From a virus: a stretch of DNA of 34,441 nucleotides. Below the pieces are notes generated by a model that did no database searches, was not told where the DNA came from, and saw only the letters and a program-made list of their open reading frames with translations. Each line of letters opens with the position of its first letter. Within the stretch, counting starts at the first letter, position 1. The position numbers and the translations under genes were made by a program. Where the stretch lies: the IMG/VR virus record IMGVR_UViG_3300046653_000016, positions 1 through 34,441 of that record; one strand, written 5' to 3'. This document shows positions 21,047 to 29,628 of this stretch, in pieces.

Positions 21047-21961
21047 ATGGCAACGCAGACAATCATCCCAGGATCACGAATTACGGCAGGTGCTATCAAG
21101 GATGGCCCCGGCGCGCACGAGAAATCCATCTACCTTGACCCCGACCAGATGCGCCGGGGCGAGTACACGGTCTACCTGCACTCGATCTCGAAGCGCAGTT
21201 TCGAGCAGCCGCACCCGATCTATCGCAACGTGGTGATTCCGGCGTGCCCGAAGGATAAGCGCTACATCACCTTCATGCGCATCACGCATCCGGTGCAGAT
21301 TGCGACGGTGGACCCGGACAACGTGAGCGGGCCGCTGAAGTGGTTCTTCGAGAACGCCAAGCGCGCCGCGCTATGCGTCTGCAATCCCAGCTACGTCGGC
21401 AACGACCTGGCGGCACAGGATAAGGAAATTGCGAACGAGTACCAGATTGCCTCCAGCGAAAGCAACCTCACGCAGCAGGGTGTATTTGCCTCGCTGAACG
21501 AGGTTCCGACCGAAGAAGAACTGAAGAAGGCCGAGGGCCGGCGCACTGCCTATTACAAGCGCATCTTCGAGGAGATGAACGGGCTTTTCCGATCAGACCC
21601 GAAAGTGGCGCAGGAAAGGCTTGGGCTTGACCATCACCTGGCTGCCGAGATGTTCGCAATTGATGTGGACTGGCACAAGCTGACCACGCCCAAGATTGAG
21701 TGCCCGAACTGCGGCGAGAAGATCAAAGAGAGCATCGCGTTTCATCGCGTCAACGGCGATTTGTGCGTGCTGGACTGGGAGCGGGCATATCTTGCGGGCG
21801 CGGTCAAGAAGGATCAGGTTCCCGAACCGAAACGCTGGTGGAAGGAAGAAAAGAGCAAAGAGCAGCTTCGGCAGGATGCCGTTGCGCTCGGAATCGAAGT
21901 CGATGCGCGTTGGTCTGTCGAGACATTGCAGACCAAAATCAACGACGCGCTGTCGGCTTAA
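21047..21961 (+). CDS. structural-region protein with zinc knuckle and HeH/SAP-like end
   Basis: 304 residues; AGGAGAGGACGG before the ATG. The N-terminal ~120 residues are beta-rich (EYTVYLHSISKRSFEQPHPI, YITFMRITHPVQIATVDPDN). A Cys pair CPNC near residue 225 is half a zinc knuckle, with later single Cys. The C-terminus (EQLRQDAVALGIEVDARWSV then ETLQTKINDAL) matches the HeH/SAP-type helix-extended-helix seen at ends of phage head proteins, perhaps for DNA or protein binding. Role in head-tail joining is inferred from location. Confidence 0.68.
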   Translation: MATQTIIPGSRITAGAIKDGPGAHEKSIYLDPDQMRRGEYTVYLHSISKRSFEQPHPIYRNVVIPACPKDKRYITFMRITHPVQIATVDPDNVSGPLKWFFENAKRAALCVCNPSYVGNDLAAQDKEIANEYQIASSESNLTQQGVFASLNEVPTEEELKKAEGRRTAYYKRIFEEMNGLFRSDPKVAQERLGLDHHLAAEMFAIDVDWHKLTTPKIECPNCGEKIKESIAFHRVNGDLCVLDWERAYLAGAVKKDQVPEPKRWWKEEKSKEQLRQDAVALGIEVDARWSVETLQTKINDALSA

Positions 21962-21966
21962 CAAGT

Positions 21967-22024
21967 TCTGGGGCGAGAGAGTCGCGCCGCGTCCGTCCCG
22001 CTTAAGCTTCACTCGGACCCCAGA
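21967..22024 (+). other. long-range stem before the adaptor gene
   Basis: TCTGGGG (21967-21973) and CCCCAGA (22018-22024) are complementary with about 44 bases between. It lies in the leader of the adaptor gene. Function unknown. Confidence 0.4.
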
Positions 22025-22043
22025 TTCAACAGGAGTTGCGCAC

Positions 22044-22886
22044 ATGGCCAATGTCGTTGTTGATGTAACCAGCTTCCCGACCGTCCAGACGATCACCAAT
22101 CTGGTGCGCTCGGACATTCGCGACGACATGGCCGGCTCAACCGACACGGTAGGCGAGGGCCAGATTCTCGTTGACAACCTTGCGACCAGCGTCACCATGG
22201 CCAATTTCTTTAACTCGGCCACGCGTGAGGTATGCCGAAAACTGCGCATCGTCGGCGCACCCATGCTCATCGCCGACAACTACATCCTGAAGAACATCCC
22301 GCCGATGAATGGGCCGCTGGGCTTCCAGGTGGCTGACCCTTCCGTGCAGGTGATGATTGGATTCAACGGCTACTACGACGGCACGCAGTGGCACAATGGC
22401 GCGGGGAACTCCTGGCAGCTTCCGCAAGGCTGCTATCAGGTGCTGCGCTGCTGGGAGCGGCAGACGGCCAGCCAGAACAACTTCTGCGACATGGGCGAAC
22501 CTGCGAACGGGCTCGCGGGCGTCTACCAGACCTGCGGATTTGGCCGCTGGGAGTGGCGCCAAAACATGGTTGTTCTGCCCGGATCGCTCGATTACCGTGA
22601 CCTGCGCCTGCGCTATAAGATGATCTTGAACGCGATGTTCGTCGCCAATGCGAACCCGGCAACGACCTACCTGCCCATCATGGGATGCGAAGAGGCGATT
22701 GCGCGGACCATCGACCGGCTGTATGCGGCGCGCCAGGGCGGCGCAGTCTACGAGATGCGCAAAGCTGAGGCGGATTCCGCGATCTGGGACTTACTGAACG
22801 AGGAAGTTCAGGGCAAGCAGGGAGACAACTACCAGACGCTTGCATACGGCTCAGAAGCGCCGCCGGTACTGAACGGCGGTCAGTAG
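22044..22886 (+). CDS. putative head-tail adaptor (podovirus neck) protein
   Basis: 280 residues with AGGAG nine bases before the ATG. Helices at the start (TVQTITNLVRSDIRDDMAGS) and the middle domain with ANFFNSATREVCRKLRIVGA and later LRYKMILNAMFVANANPATT then EEAIARTIDRLYAARQGGAV fit a helical-bundle adaptor that seats on the portal. The location between capsid and nozzle genes agrees. Identity with T7 gp11 or P22 gp4 is not visible by eye, so it is a role call by position and shape. Confidence 0.6.
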   Translation: MANVVVDVTSFPTVQTITNLVRSDIRDDMAGSTDTVGEGQILVDNLATSVTMANFFNSATREVCRKLRIVGAPMLIADNYILKNIPPMNGPLGFQVADPSVQVMIGFNGYYDGTQWHNGAGNSWQLPQGCYQVLRCWERQTASQNNFCDMGEPANGLAGVYQTCGFGRWEWRQNMVVLPGSLDYRDLRLRYKMILNAMFVANANPATTYLPIMGCEEAIARTIDRLYAARQGGAVYEMRKAEADSAIWDLLNEEVQGKQGDNYQTLAYGSEAPPVLNGGQ

Positions 22887-22919
22887 CAAACGCACTATCA
22901 ACCATGAGAGGACGGAAAT

Positions 22920-23177
22920 ATGAATCCCTTGGAACAAGTAATCGCAGAGGAAAAAGCAACCTACGAAAAGATGAGAGCGCAGCAAGCCAACTGTGGGCAA
23001 GCTGCAGGACTCGGAAATATGTGCCGCGAGAAGCAGGAGACGACACGCGAACGTCTTCAGCGCAGACTGCGCAATTCCAATGATGAGCATGTTCGCTTGA
23101 ATCGCGTGCTCGATATTCTTGAGCGTCATCCCGAGTTCGAGGAGTTTCTTGAGGTGCTTCGCTCAGACCTCGTTTAG
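22920..23177 (+). CDS. small coiled-coil late protein
   Basis: 85 residues from MNPLEQVIAEEKATYEKMRA; AGGACGG before the ATG. Charged and helical throughout (ETTRERLQRRLRNSNDEHVR, RVLDILERHPEFEEFLEVLR). No signal or enzyme motif. May be a chaperone-like or adaptor-bound protein. Confidence 0.62.
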   Translation: MNPLEQVIAEEKATYEKMRAQQANCGQAAGLGNMCREKQETTRERLQRRLRNSNDEHVRLNRVLDILERHPEFEEFLEVLRSDLV

Positions 23178-23182
23178 TCCAC

Positions 23183-23197
23183 GGCGCGAGGAGCGCC
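23183..23197 (+). other. short GC hairpin before the beta-repeat gene
   Basis: GGCGC-GAGGA-GCGCC is a perfect 5-base stem directly before the GAGGAGG ribosome site of the gene at 23232. Terminator-like shape but no T-run. Confidence 0.35.
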
Positions 23198-23231
23198 CTA
23201 ACCGAAGCGAACGGTCGAGGAGGCCGCGCAA

Positions 23232-24152
23232 ATGGCAAATCAAATTTTCGTCAATCCGTATCCCTTTGGGGGCGTAGATTTTACAAAGAACTCTGAGATC
23301 ATTAATGGCTCTATTGTGCTGGCAGGCGCAGCAGTCGCCTCGGGTGATCCGCTCAATTGGCAGAACCTTGTAACCGGAGTTGGCTACAACGAAAAGAATT
23401 TTGCGGGCAATGGCGCAAATCTCAACACAGGTTCGGCATTGGTTACCGCCTTTTCTGCTTCGGGTGGGACCGTCACTGCAATTGCCGCGAATAACTTCCC
23501 GGCGGGCGCGAAAATTGCATTTCTTGGAAACACTTCTGTCCTGGGTCTTCTGTTGAACGGAACGACTGCGACCGTGCTCACATCGAGTGCGACCCAGTTC
23601 ACGTTCACAAGTTCTGCGACCGGGACGGGAACCAGCGAAGTTGGTCTCGCAGTCAACATTTCCCAGGGAAGCGTCTTACCGAATGTCAACTCACAAACCA
23701 ACCTTACAGCGGCAATTACCGCCCTTTCCGCATCGGGTGGAATTGTCACCGTGACTGCTGCAAATTCATATCTTCCAGGGGCCAATATCACGTCGTTCAG
23801 CGGGTTTACCGCAGGGCTTGGCCTGGCTCTTCAAAACGCAATCGCTGCCGGTGCAAACTTTACGGTTATTCAGTCAACCGGAACCGCCTTCACTTTTGCT
23901 TCAACGGCAACAGGTGCAACGGGAACTGGGTATGTTACAGCTTTCAACGATCCGCAGCCCTACGCTGTGGATATTTGGTCGGCTGGAGCAAGCGGGTACA
24001 ACTATTCGTACTCCGAGCAGACGGGCGTTCTTTTTGTGCAACAGGGGGGAGCCTCTGTATCTAACCCTATGGCGAACCTCCCAGCCGCAGCCTATCCTGC
24101 GGGCGTACTGGCAGACATTATCAAGTTCACCGCATACTTCCAGAGAGGATAG
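23232..24152 (+). CDS. virion protein with duplicated beta domain
   Basis: 306 residues. Two related blocks of about 75 residues are visible: SALVTAFSASGGTVTAIAAN with NFPAGAKIAFLGNTSVLG near 69-110, and TAAITALSASGGIVTVTAAN with SYLPGANITSFSGF near 155-195; both end in a TFTSSATG or TFASTATG motif. The framing N-terminus (IFVNPYPFGGVDFTKNSEII) and C-terminus (YNYSYSEQTGVLFVQQGGAS) are separate beta regions. Thr/Ser/Ala/Gly-rich, secreted-fibre style. It could decorate the head or line the tail. Start chosen for GAGGAGG upstream. Confidence 0.68.
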   Translation: MANQIFVNPYPFGGVDFTKNSEIINGSIVLAGAAVASGDPLNWQNLVTGVGYNEKNFAGNGANLNTGSALVTAFSASGGTVTAIAANNFPAGAKIAFLGNTSVLGLLLNGTTATVLTSSATQFTFTSSATGTGTSEVGLAVNISQGSVLPNVNSQTNLTAAITALSASGGIVTVTAANSYLPGANITSFSGFTAGLGLALQNAIAAGANFTVIQSTGTAFTFASTATGATGTGYVTAFNDPQPYAVDIWSAGASGYNYSYSEQTGVLFVQQGGASVSNPMANLPAAAYPAGVLADIIKFTAYFQRG

Positions 24153-24155
24153 CGG

Positions 24156-27100
24156 ATGCCCGGTCAGCCGGTTGTTTTAGATAGTTTCGGTGGACTTGTC
24201 ACGACGGCGCGCCCGGAGGATCTTCCCGAGGGCGCATCGCCGCGCAACTGGGACGTTGATTTTATCGTTGGACGCTTTATCCAGCGGCCCGGCTGCAATA
24301 GCGTCTACGCGCTTGCACAGGCGGAATATGGGCCAAACGGCGGCACGTCCGCTACGACTGTCGACACCGGCTCCGCGCCCTGGGCAAATCCGGCCAGTAT
24401 CCTGCTCGACAATGAAACCTATGCCACAACCACGCTGGGCGGCCCCGCTGCTGCCAACTATGCGGTCCAGTCCATAGAGATTACGCAAGGCGGATACTAC
24501 ACAACCAGCCAGACGCCCGTGGCCACCCTGATTGGTGCTGGCGCGGGCGCGATAGTCAGTCTGACCGTCGAGACCATCACGCCGAGCATGGGCGCACCCT
24601 ACAAGACGGTCACCAGCGTGGCTGTGGATATGGGCGGCATCTATACCGTCCCGGTCACAATCGCATTCTCGGGGGCTTCCACTGGCAATGACGCTGTGGG
24701 CGTTGTTACGATGCAAGTTCTGGCCTCAACATTTGCGCTGTCTGACATTCTTCACGTGACGGGATTTGTGCTGCCGATTACATCCACCTATCAGATCAAC
24801 GGTATTGGCGTGAATCCGCGCGGGTTTGCTCCGGCTGGTGCAACGATATTTGCGCAACTGCTTAAGGCTGGAGTTCCTGTGGGAGATGTGGAAAGTATCG
24901 CTCTGCCTACAACAAATGGATATGTCGCGCTGGGAAGTCCAATTGATCTATGGCTTACAACCTGGTTGAACACCGATACCGACTCGCCGGGGTTCGGCGT
25001 GAATCTTTGGGTTGGATCAGCGTCAGCATCGACCGTTTCGCTCGATTACGTCGAAATTGTTGTTTATGGATCTCCGAAGAACGCGAATTTCAATGGAATT
25101 GGTTCGGTCAATCTGAATCAGACAGACCAAACTACGCTTCCGCTTGATGCAAATGGGCTGACATGGAAAGAGGACGCAAGTAACAACCCTGGGATTCTTT
25201 ATCTTGAGTCTGGAATCCCGCCTGTTATGGTGGGCAGCTTCCTGAAGGCTATCGATGCTAATGGTGTTGCTTTTATGGCCTATTCAGACCTCACGCAAGG
25301 AACCGCGCAGCCGATGCAGTTCAATGGCTCATGGTGCGACCGCATCACGCAGGTTGGACCGGGAGCGCCGCCGGTTTTCACGCCACAGCAAACTACGTCG
25401 GATACGTTCTCGATTACCAGTATCACGCAACCGGCGGCAAAGAGTGGAGCAACGGGGTGCTACTACCTACAATCGTCTGGGCCGGGTTCCACATCCCCCG
25501 GAAACGTGGTAACGATCTACTACAGCGATTCCACTAACTCAAGCCCACCGGTAGATTCCGATCTCGTTGCGGCATTCAACTCTGGTAATCCGGTTTACCT
25601 CTGGATCACTTCGACAGGGTTCCCGGTCACAATTGGGCCTTATTGCCAATTGGTTACATCCATTGGGGAAGCGAGTCCTCCGGGGCAACCGCGCCAGTTT
25701 TACTACTTTACGTTTAACGTCACCAACAATGCCTTCACCGAATATGCGGGGAGCGGGCATCCTGAACGCGTGGTGACGTACCAGCGCACATTGGCGACTA
25801 TGCAGACGACAGTGCCGATCCCTGGTCTTACTGTAGGAAACCAGATAAATATCGCTGGAAACTCGGCAAGCGGATACAACAATGTCTGGCCTATCGCGCA
25901 GACGCTTGACTCCGGCGCGATGGCGATCACTTCTACTTCGGTGACCGGAGGCGTAGCAACCTACAATTTCGCGGTCACCAGCGGTGCTAACCCAACGGCT
26001 GGCGAACTGGTCACTGTCACTAATACCACCAATGCAAATGGCGCTTTGAATGTCACCAATGCCAGCATCGTCAGCGTGACCGGAGGCAGCACGGGAAGTT
26101 TTACCGTAAATGTGCCGATAGCAATAAATTATTCATCGGTCCCTGAATCTGCGCAGGCGACCACGGCGGGTACACTGTTTGCTTTTGATCCGGGCGTCCC
26201 AGTGGTCAACACTTCTACGAGCCCCATCTTTGGTACTGGGACAGGAGGGACTTTGACGTTTGAAGGGGCTGCCGGCCAGTTCATCACCCCTGGAACAAAG
26301 CAGGGAAGTGTATTCTTTATCACGCGCAATGGGGCGGTGACGCGGCCCGCGCCGACTTCTACATTTGTTATTCCATCAAATTGTGGAGCGATCCTCTGCG
26401 CTCAGATTCCAGTAGGCCCCCCCAATGTGGTTGCGCGTGGGATTACCTTTACGGAGAGTGGGCAGAATGGCGTAGCAGGAGCGAACTTCTACTACTACGA
26501 CACGCCCGCATCGTTCTATGTGAACGGCATCAAGTACATATCTGATGCGCTGATCATCCCGGACAACACGAGCACGACTGCAACATTCTCATTTTCAGAT
26601 ACGGTGCTTCTCGCAAGCGATGAGATCGATATTCCCGGCAACGACTATTTCAATCTGATCGAGCTGGGCAATCCTGTATGGATGTTCCAGTATGCGAGCC
26701 GGATGCTTTACGGCCTCTGCCAGACGAAGATTCAGAATTTCCTGAACATGAGTTTCGATGGGGGATACCTTCCTACAGGCTCCTCAGCGCTTCCAATGCC
26801 GACAGGATGGAGCGCCCCAGCAACTAGCACTGGCATGGGCCTTGTGCAGTCGTTGGACTTCGGCAATGCGTTCCGAATCGTGAACCCAGGTATTTCGGCG
26901 TGGACGAATGCGCAGGTTCTCTTCCAGTCCGCCTACCAGGACTATTTGAACGTCAATATCATCCAGCCGAATACCGCATATTCGGTGCGCGTGAAGGCGC
27001 GTTCAATCGACGCGAACGGGCAGACGATCACGATCCAGCTTCCTACTTACGCGAATGGCGCTTTCTCGCCTTCGTTCTCAGGGTCAGCGTCATTCACCTT

Positions 27101-28415
27101 CAACCAAGGAAACTACGAAATTCAATCTTCTCCACTGGTTGTCGGAAATGGTCTTGCAACGGTGCCGACCACTCTTCAGCTTACGCTGGGCGTAAACGCG
27201 CTGGCGGTCGGAGCGGGTGTTGAGATTGACCGCATTGAAATATTCCCCACAAACCGCCCAGTAGACACAACGACCATCTGGACCAGTTACGCGGGAAAGT
27301 TTGAGTCGGTGGACATTAACACAGGCCAACTCGGTGTAGGCGGGGACAATGCACAGGCAGCAACTGGCGCTTTCGAGATTCTGGAGCAGCTTTATATCGA
27401 AAAGACCAAGTCGCTATGCGTAACGCAGGACTCTCCCAATTACGAGCCAAACAACTGGCAAGTGCGCCAGGCTAGCGACCGCGCCGGGGGCGTGGGGCCG
27501 AACGCTTTTGATGAGGGCGAAGAGTTCGCGGTATCTGCCAGCCGAAACGGGGTCTACTTCTTTGACGGAGGTAAGCCGCAGCCAATTCTACGCGAACTGC
27601 AGAACAATGCAAAGGGGCTCAATCTCTGGGAGTCGATCAATTGGGATGCTGGCGCGTCCATCTGGATTCGCAACGACCTGAACAACCGTCGCCTACTGAT
27701 CGGGATTCCCATGATCACGCCGAATCCATGGCTGCCACTTGCTGCCGCAGCAACCCCCACCAGCCCAAATATCATTCTGATGTGCAACTATACCGGCTGC
27801 CCGACCGGCGCAGAGATGGCGGACAGTAGTGAAGTACATGTCACGATGTTTGGTGACCTGAAGGCGCTCGACATGCGGCGCAAATGGTCTTTGTGGCAGA
27901 TTCCCTGCCCGGTAGCTGAATTTGTGCCGCGGGCGGATGGGTTTACGACGCCGCTTTTCCTCTGCAACGGGATTGCCTCAAGCAAGATTTACCAGCTTCT
28001 TCCCGGCGCGGCAGATGGAAGCGGCCAGAACACCGATGATGGCGCGGCGATCAATTGGAGCTATACCACTGCCGGAATGATCAAGGCGAAGGCTGGGCAG
28101 CAGGTTCCCAACCTGGGAGCACTGCGCAAAATCTGGTACTACCTCGCGGTGACCATGGAGGGCCTCGGGCAGGTTTCCGGAAAGCTCTATTCGAACTCGC
28201 TGGGCGCTCTTCCGCGCAACACATTCACGATTCCGCTGCCATTCACGCTCAGCTCCCCACAGCAGAACGACCAGGAGCGCGTGCTCGAGATCGGCGGCCA
28301 GCGGTTGTTCATCGAGTTCAAGTCTGTCGGATCTGGAGGGTATGCAGAAGTTGGTCCCGTTATGCTCGACGGTGAGATGGATAAGGTTTCGCCGCATCGC
28401 GGGGTGTCTTCATGA
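24156..28415 (+). CDS. very large tail-nozzle-like protein
   Basis: 1419 residues. It begins GQPVVLDSFGGLVTTARPED with LPEGASPRNWDVDFIVGRF and RPGCNSV, the opening of T7 gp12-like tail nozzle proteins (a L-D-x-F-GG-L ... GASP ... RPG pattern). Domains added to that frame include a beta unit near residues 588-670 (TSTSVTGGVATYNFAVTSGA) shared with two other virion proteins, and near 878-1030 a CBM-like jelly roll (LVQSLDFGNAFRIVNPGISA, YSVRVKARSIDANGQTITIQ). The end LRKIWYYLAVTMEGLGQVSG and following residues resemble a nozzle exit domain. The stop overlaps the next start. Normal podovirus nozzles are near 800 residues, so the extra length is inserted beta modules, likely for surface binding. 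Confidence 0.75.
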   Translation: MPGQPVVLDSFGGLVTTARPEDLPEGASPRNWDVDFIVGRFIQRPGCNSVYALAQAEYGPNGGTSATTVDTGSAPWANPASILLDNETYATTTLGGPAAANYAVQSIEITQGGYYTTSQTPVATLIGAGAGAIVSLTVETITPSMGAPYKTVTSVAVDMGGIYTVPVTIAFSGASTGNDAVGVVTMQVLASTFALSDILHVTGFVLPITSTYQINGIGVNPRGFAPAGATIFAQLLKAGVPVGDVESIALPTTNGYVALGSPIDLWLTTWLNTDTDSPGFGVNLWVGSASASTVSLDYVEIVVYGSPKNANFNGIGSVNLNQTDQTTLPLDANGLTWKEDASNNPGILYLESGIPPVMVGSFLKAIDANGVAFMAYSDLTQGTAQPMQFNGSWCDRITQVGPGAPPVFTPQQTTSDTFSITSITQPAAKSGATGCYYLQSSGPGSTSPGNVVTIYYSDSTNSSPPVDSDLVAAFNSGNPVYLWITSTGFPVTIGPYCQLVTSIGEASPPGQPRQFYYFTFNVTNNAFTEYAGSGHPERVVTYQRTLATMQTTVPIPGLTVGNQINIAGNSASGYNNVWPIAQTLDSGAMAITSTSVTGGVATYNFAVTSGANPTAGELVTVTNTTNANGALNVTNASIVSVTGGSTGSFTVNVPIAINYSSVPESAQATTAGTLFAFDPGVPVVNTSTSPIFGTGTGGTLTFEGAAGQFITPGTKQGSVFFITRNGAVTRPAPTSTFVIPSNCGAILCAQIPVGPPNVVARGITFTESGQNGVAGANFYYYDTPASFYVNGIKYISDALIIPDNTSTTATFSFSDTVLLASDEIDIPGNDYFNLIELGNPVWMFQYASRMLYGLCQTKIQNFLNMSFDGGYLPTGSSALPMPTGWSAPATSTGMGLVQSLDFGNAFRIVNPGISAWTNAQVLFQSAYQDYLNVNIIQPNTAYSVRVKARSIDANGQTITIQLPTYANGAFSPSFSGSASFTFNQGNYEIQSSPLVVGNGLATVPTTLQLTLGVNALAVGAGVEIDRIEIFPTNRPVDTTTIWTSYAGKFESVDINTGQLGVGGDNAQAATGAFEILEQLYIEKTKSLCVTQDSPNYEPNNWQVRQASDRAGGVGPNAFDEGEEFAVSASRNGVYFFDGGKPQPILRELQNNAKGLNLWESINWDAGASIWIRNDLNNRRLLIGIPMITPNPWLPLAAAATPTSPNIILMCNYTGCPTGAEMADSSEVHVTMFGDLKALDMRRKWSLWQIPCPVAEFVPRADGFTTPLFLCNGIASSKIYQLLPGAADGSGQNTDDGAAINWSYTTAGMIKAKAGQQVPNLGALRKIWYYLAVTMEGLGQVSGKLYSNSLGALPRNTFTIPLPFTLSSPQQNDQERVLEIGGQRLFIEFKSVGSGGYAEVGPVMLDGEMDKVSPHRGVSS

Positions 28416-28990
28416 GTGCAAAAGAAAAAGGTGTCTTGTCTGGTGGCCGCGCTCTCACCAAGCTGATTCAAGAGAACCCCACGCATGGCGCATTGCTGCA
28501 GAAGATCATCACCGCGGTCAACACGCTGGCGGAAAACACTACCTCGAGCGCTGTTGGCCGCAGCACTGCTCCGCCGCCCATCAATGCGCTGAACGTCAAG
28601 GTAGCCGGCGAGTATGCCCATGTGACCATCACGCACACCGGGAACATCCAGCAGGGCGTTCATTACTTCGTCGAGGCAGCAAACAACGCCAATTTCATCG
28701 GTGCGCATCCGATCCACTTTGGTACCAGCCGGACGCGCGACCCGATCCATTTGGCGGCAAACGACGATTCCGGCACTCCGCAAAAGTGGTATTTGCGCGG
28801 GTATGCGCAGTATCCGGGTTCTGACCCGTCCACGCCGGTCAACCACGGCGGAACCGAACCAACAGCTATCACGACAACGGGAACAACTCAGTTGACTTGG
28901 CAGCCATCAACCGGCAGCGGAACAGCATCGAATTCCGGCCAGCAGGCGGCTTGGGGATTCGGGAAGATCGCGCGGAGGCAGAAATCTTGA
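28412..28990 (+). CDS. tail protein with fibronectin-like domain
   Basis: 192 residues with an ATGA overlap. An N-terminal helix (GRALTKLIQENPTHGALLQK and IITAVNTLAENT) is followed by one fibronectin-III-like beta sandwich (INALNVKVAGEYAHVTITHT; GVHYFVEAANNANFIGAHPI; KWYLRGYAQYPGSDPSTPVN) and a Gly/Thr tail. Such short proteins bind tail or fibre parts. Role inferred. Confidence 0.65.
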   Translation: MSAKEKGVLSGGRALTKLIQENPTHGALLQKIITAVNTLAENTTSSAVGRSTAPPPINALNVKVAGEYAHVTITHTGNIQQGVHYFVEAANNANFIGAHPIHFGTSRTRDPIHLAANDDSGTPQKWYLRGYAQYPGSDPSTPVNHGGTEPTAITTTGTTQLTWQPSTGSGTASNSGQQAAWGFGKIARRQKS

Positions 28991-29057
28991 ACGGTAAAGG
29001 GTTTAATTTGCTATCATCAAATCGGCATTGGACGGATGCTCGCGGGGGTGTCGCCTA

Positions 29058-29618
29058 ATGTTTGGTTTTGGCTCTGGACTCGGAACAATTGCCAAGAACG
29101 CAGCCACGACTGCTGGAGACGTAGGCGCTGGCTATGGAGCGAACGCTTCCACTGTCAATTCGCAGCTCCTTCCCTTCCTTACCCGCGAACTGAACAATCC
29201 GCAGGGATACACCCAACAGCAGACCGGCTCGATGCTTAATCAGGCGGAGGCTGGAGCTGGTGGCGCCACGTCGGGGCTGAATACTGAGGCTAATCTTGCC
29301 TCGGCGCGGAATCGTAACAGCGGGGGGTTCTCTGGTGCGCTCGATGAGGCTGCCCGGACGCAGCAAAAGGCGCTTTCAGGCACATCATCTGGAATCGCCG
29401 CGGATAGCGCCAAACTCCAGCAACAGAATCAACAGTCGGCAGCGTCTGGCCTAAGCAATATGTATGGGCAGGATACTAGCGCGCAACTGAAGGCGATGGG
29501 CCTTGTGGCTCCCGATGTGAATGCGGCAACCAGTGCCAATTCTGCTCCATGGAACGAACTAACTGGAATGATCAACGCAGGCGCAAATGCGGCTTCTGCT
29601 GCCGCGAAGTGGAAGTAG
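29058..29618 (+). CDS. internal virion/ejection-type protein
   Basis: 186 residues from MFGFGSGLGTIAKNAATTAG, with a GGGGG run upstream. Gly/Ala/Ser-rich, weakly hydrophobic, then Gln-rich helix (AARTQQKALSGTSSGIAADS, QQNQQSAASGLSNMYGQD). This profile matches short internal proteins (T7 gp14-like or P22 gp7-like) that leave the particle first and open a pore in the outer membrane. Function inferred from composition and place. Confidence 0.6.
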   Translation: MFGFGSGLGTIAKNAATTAGDVGAGYGANASTVNSQLLPFLTRELNNPQGYTQQQTGSMLNQAEAGAGGATSGLNTEANLASARNRNSGGFSGALDEAARTQQKALSGTSSGIAADSAKLQQQNQQSAASGLSNMYGQDTSAQLKAMGLVAPDVNAATSANSAPWNELTGMINAGANAASAAAKWK

Positions 29619-29628
29619 GATAGAGGCT

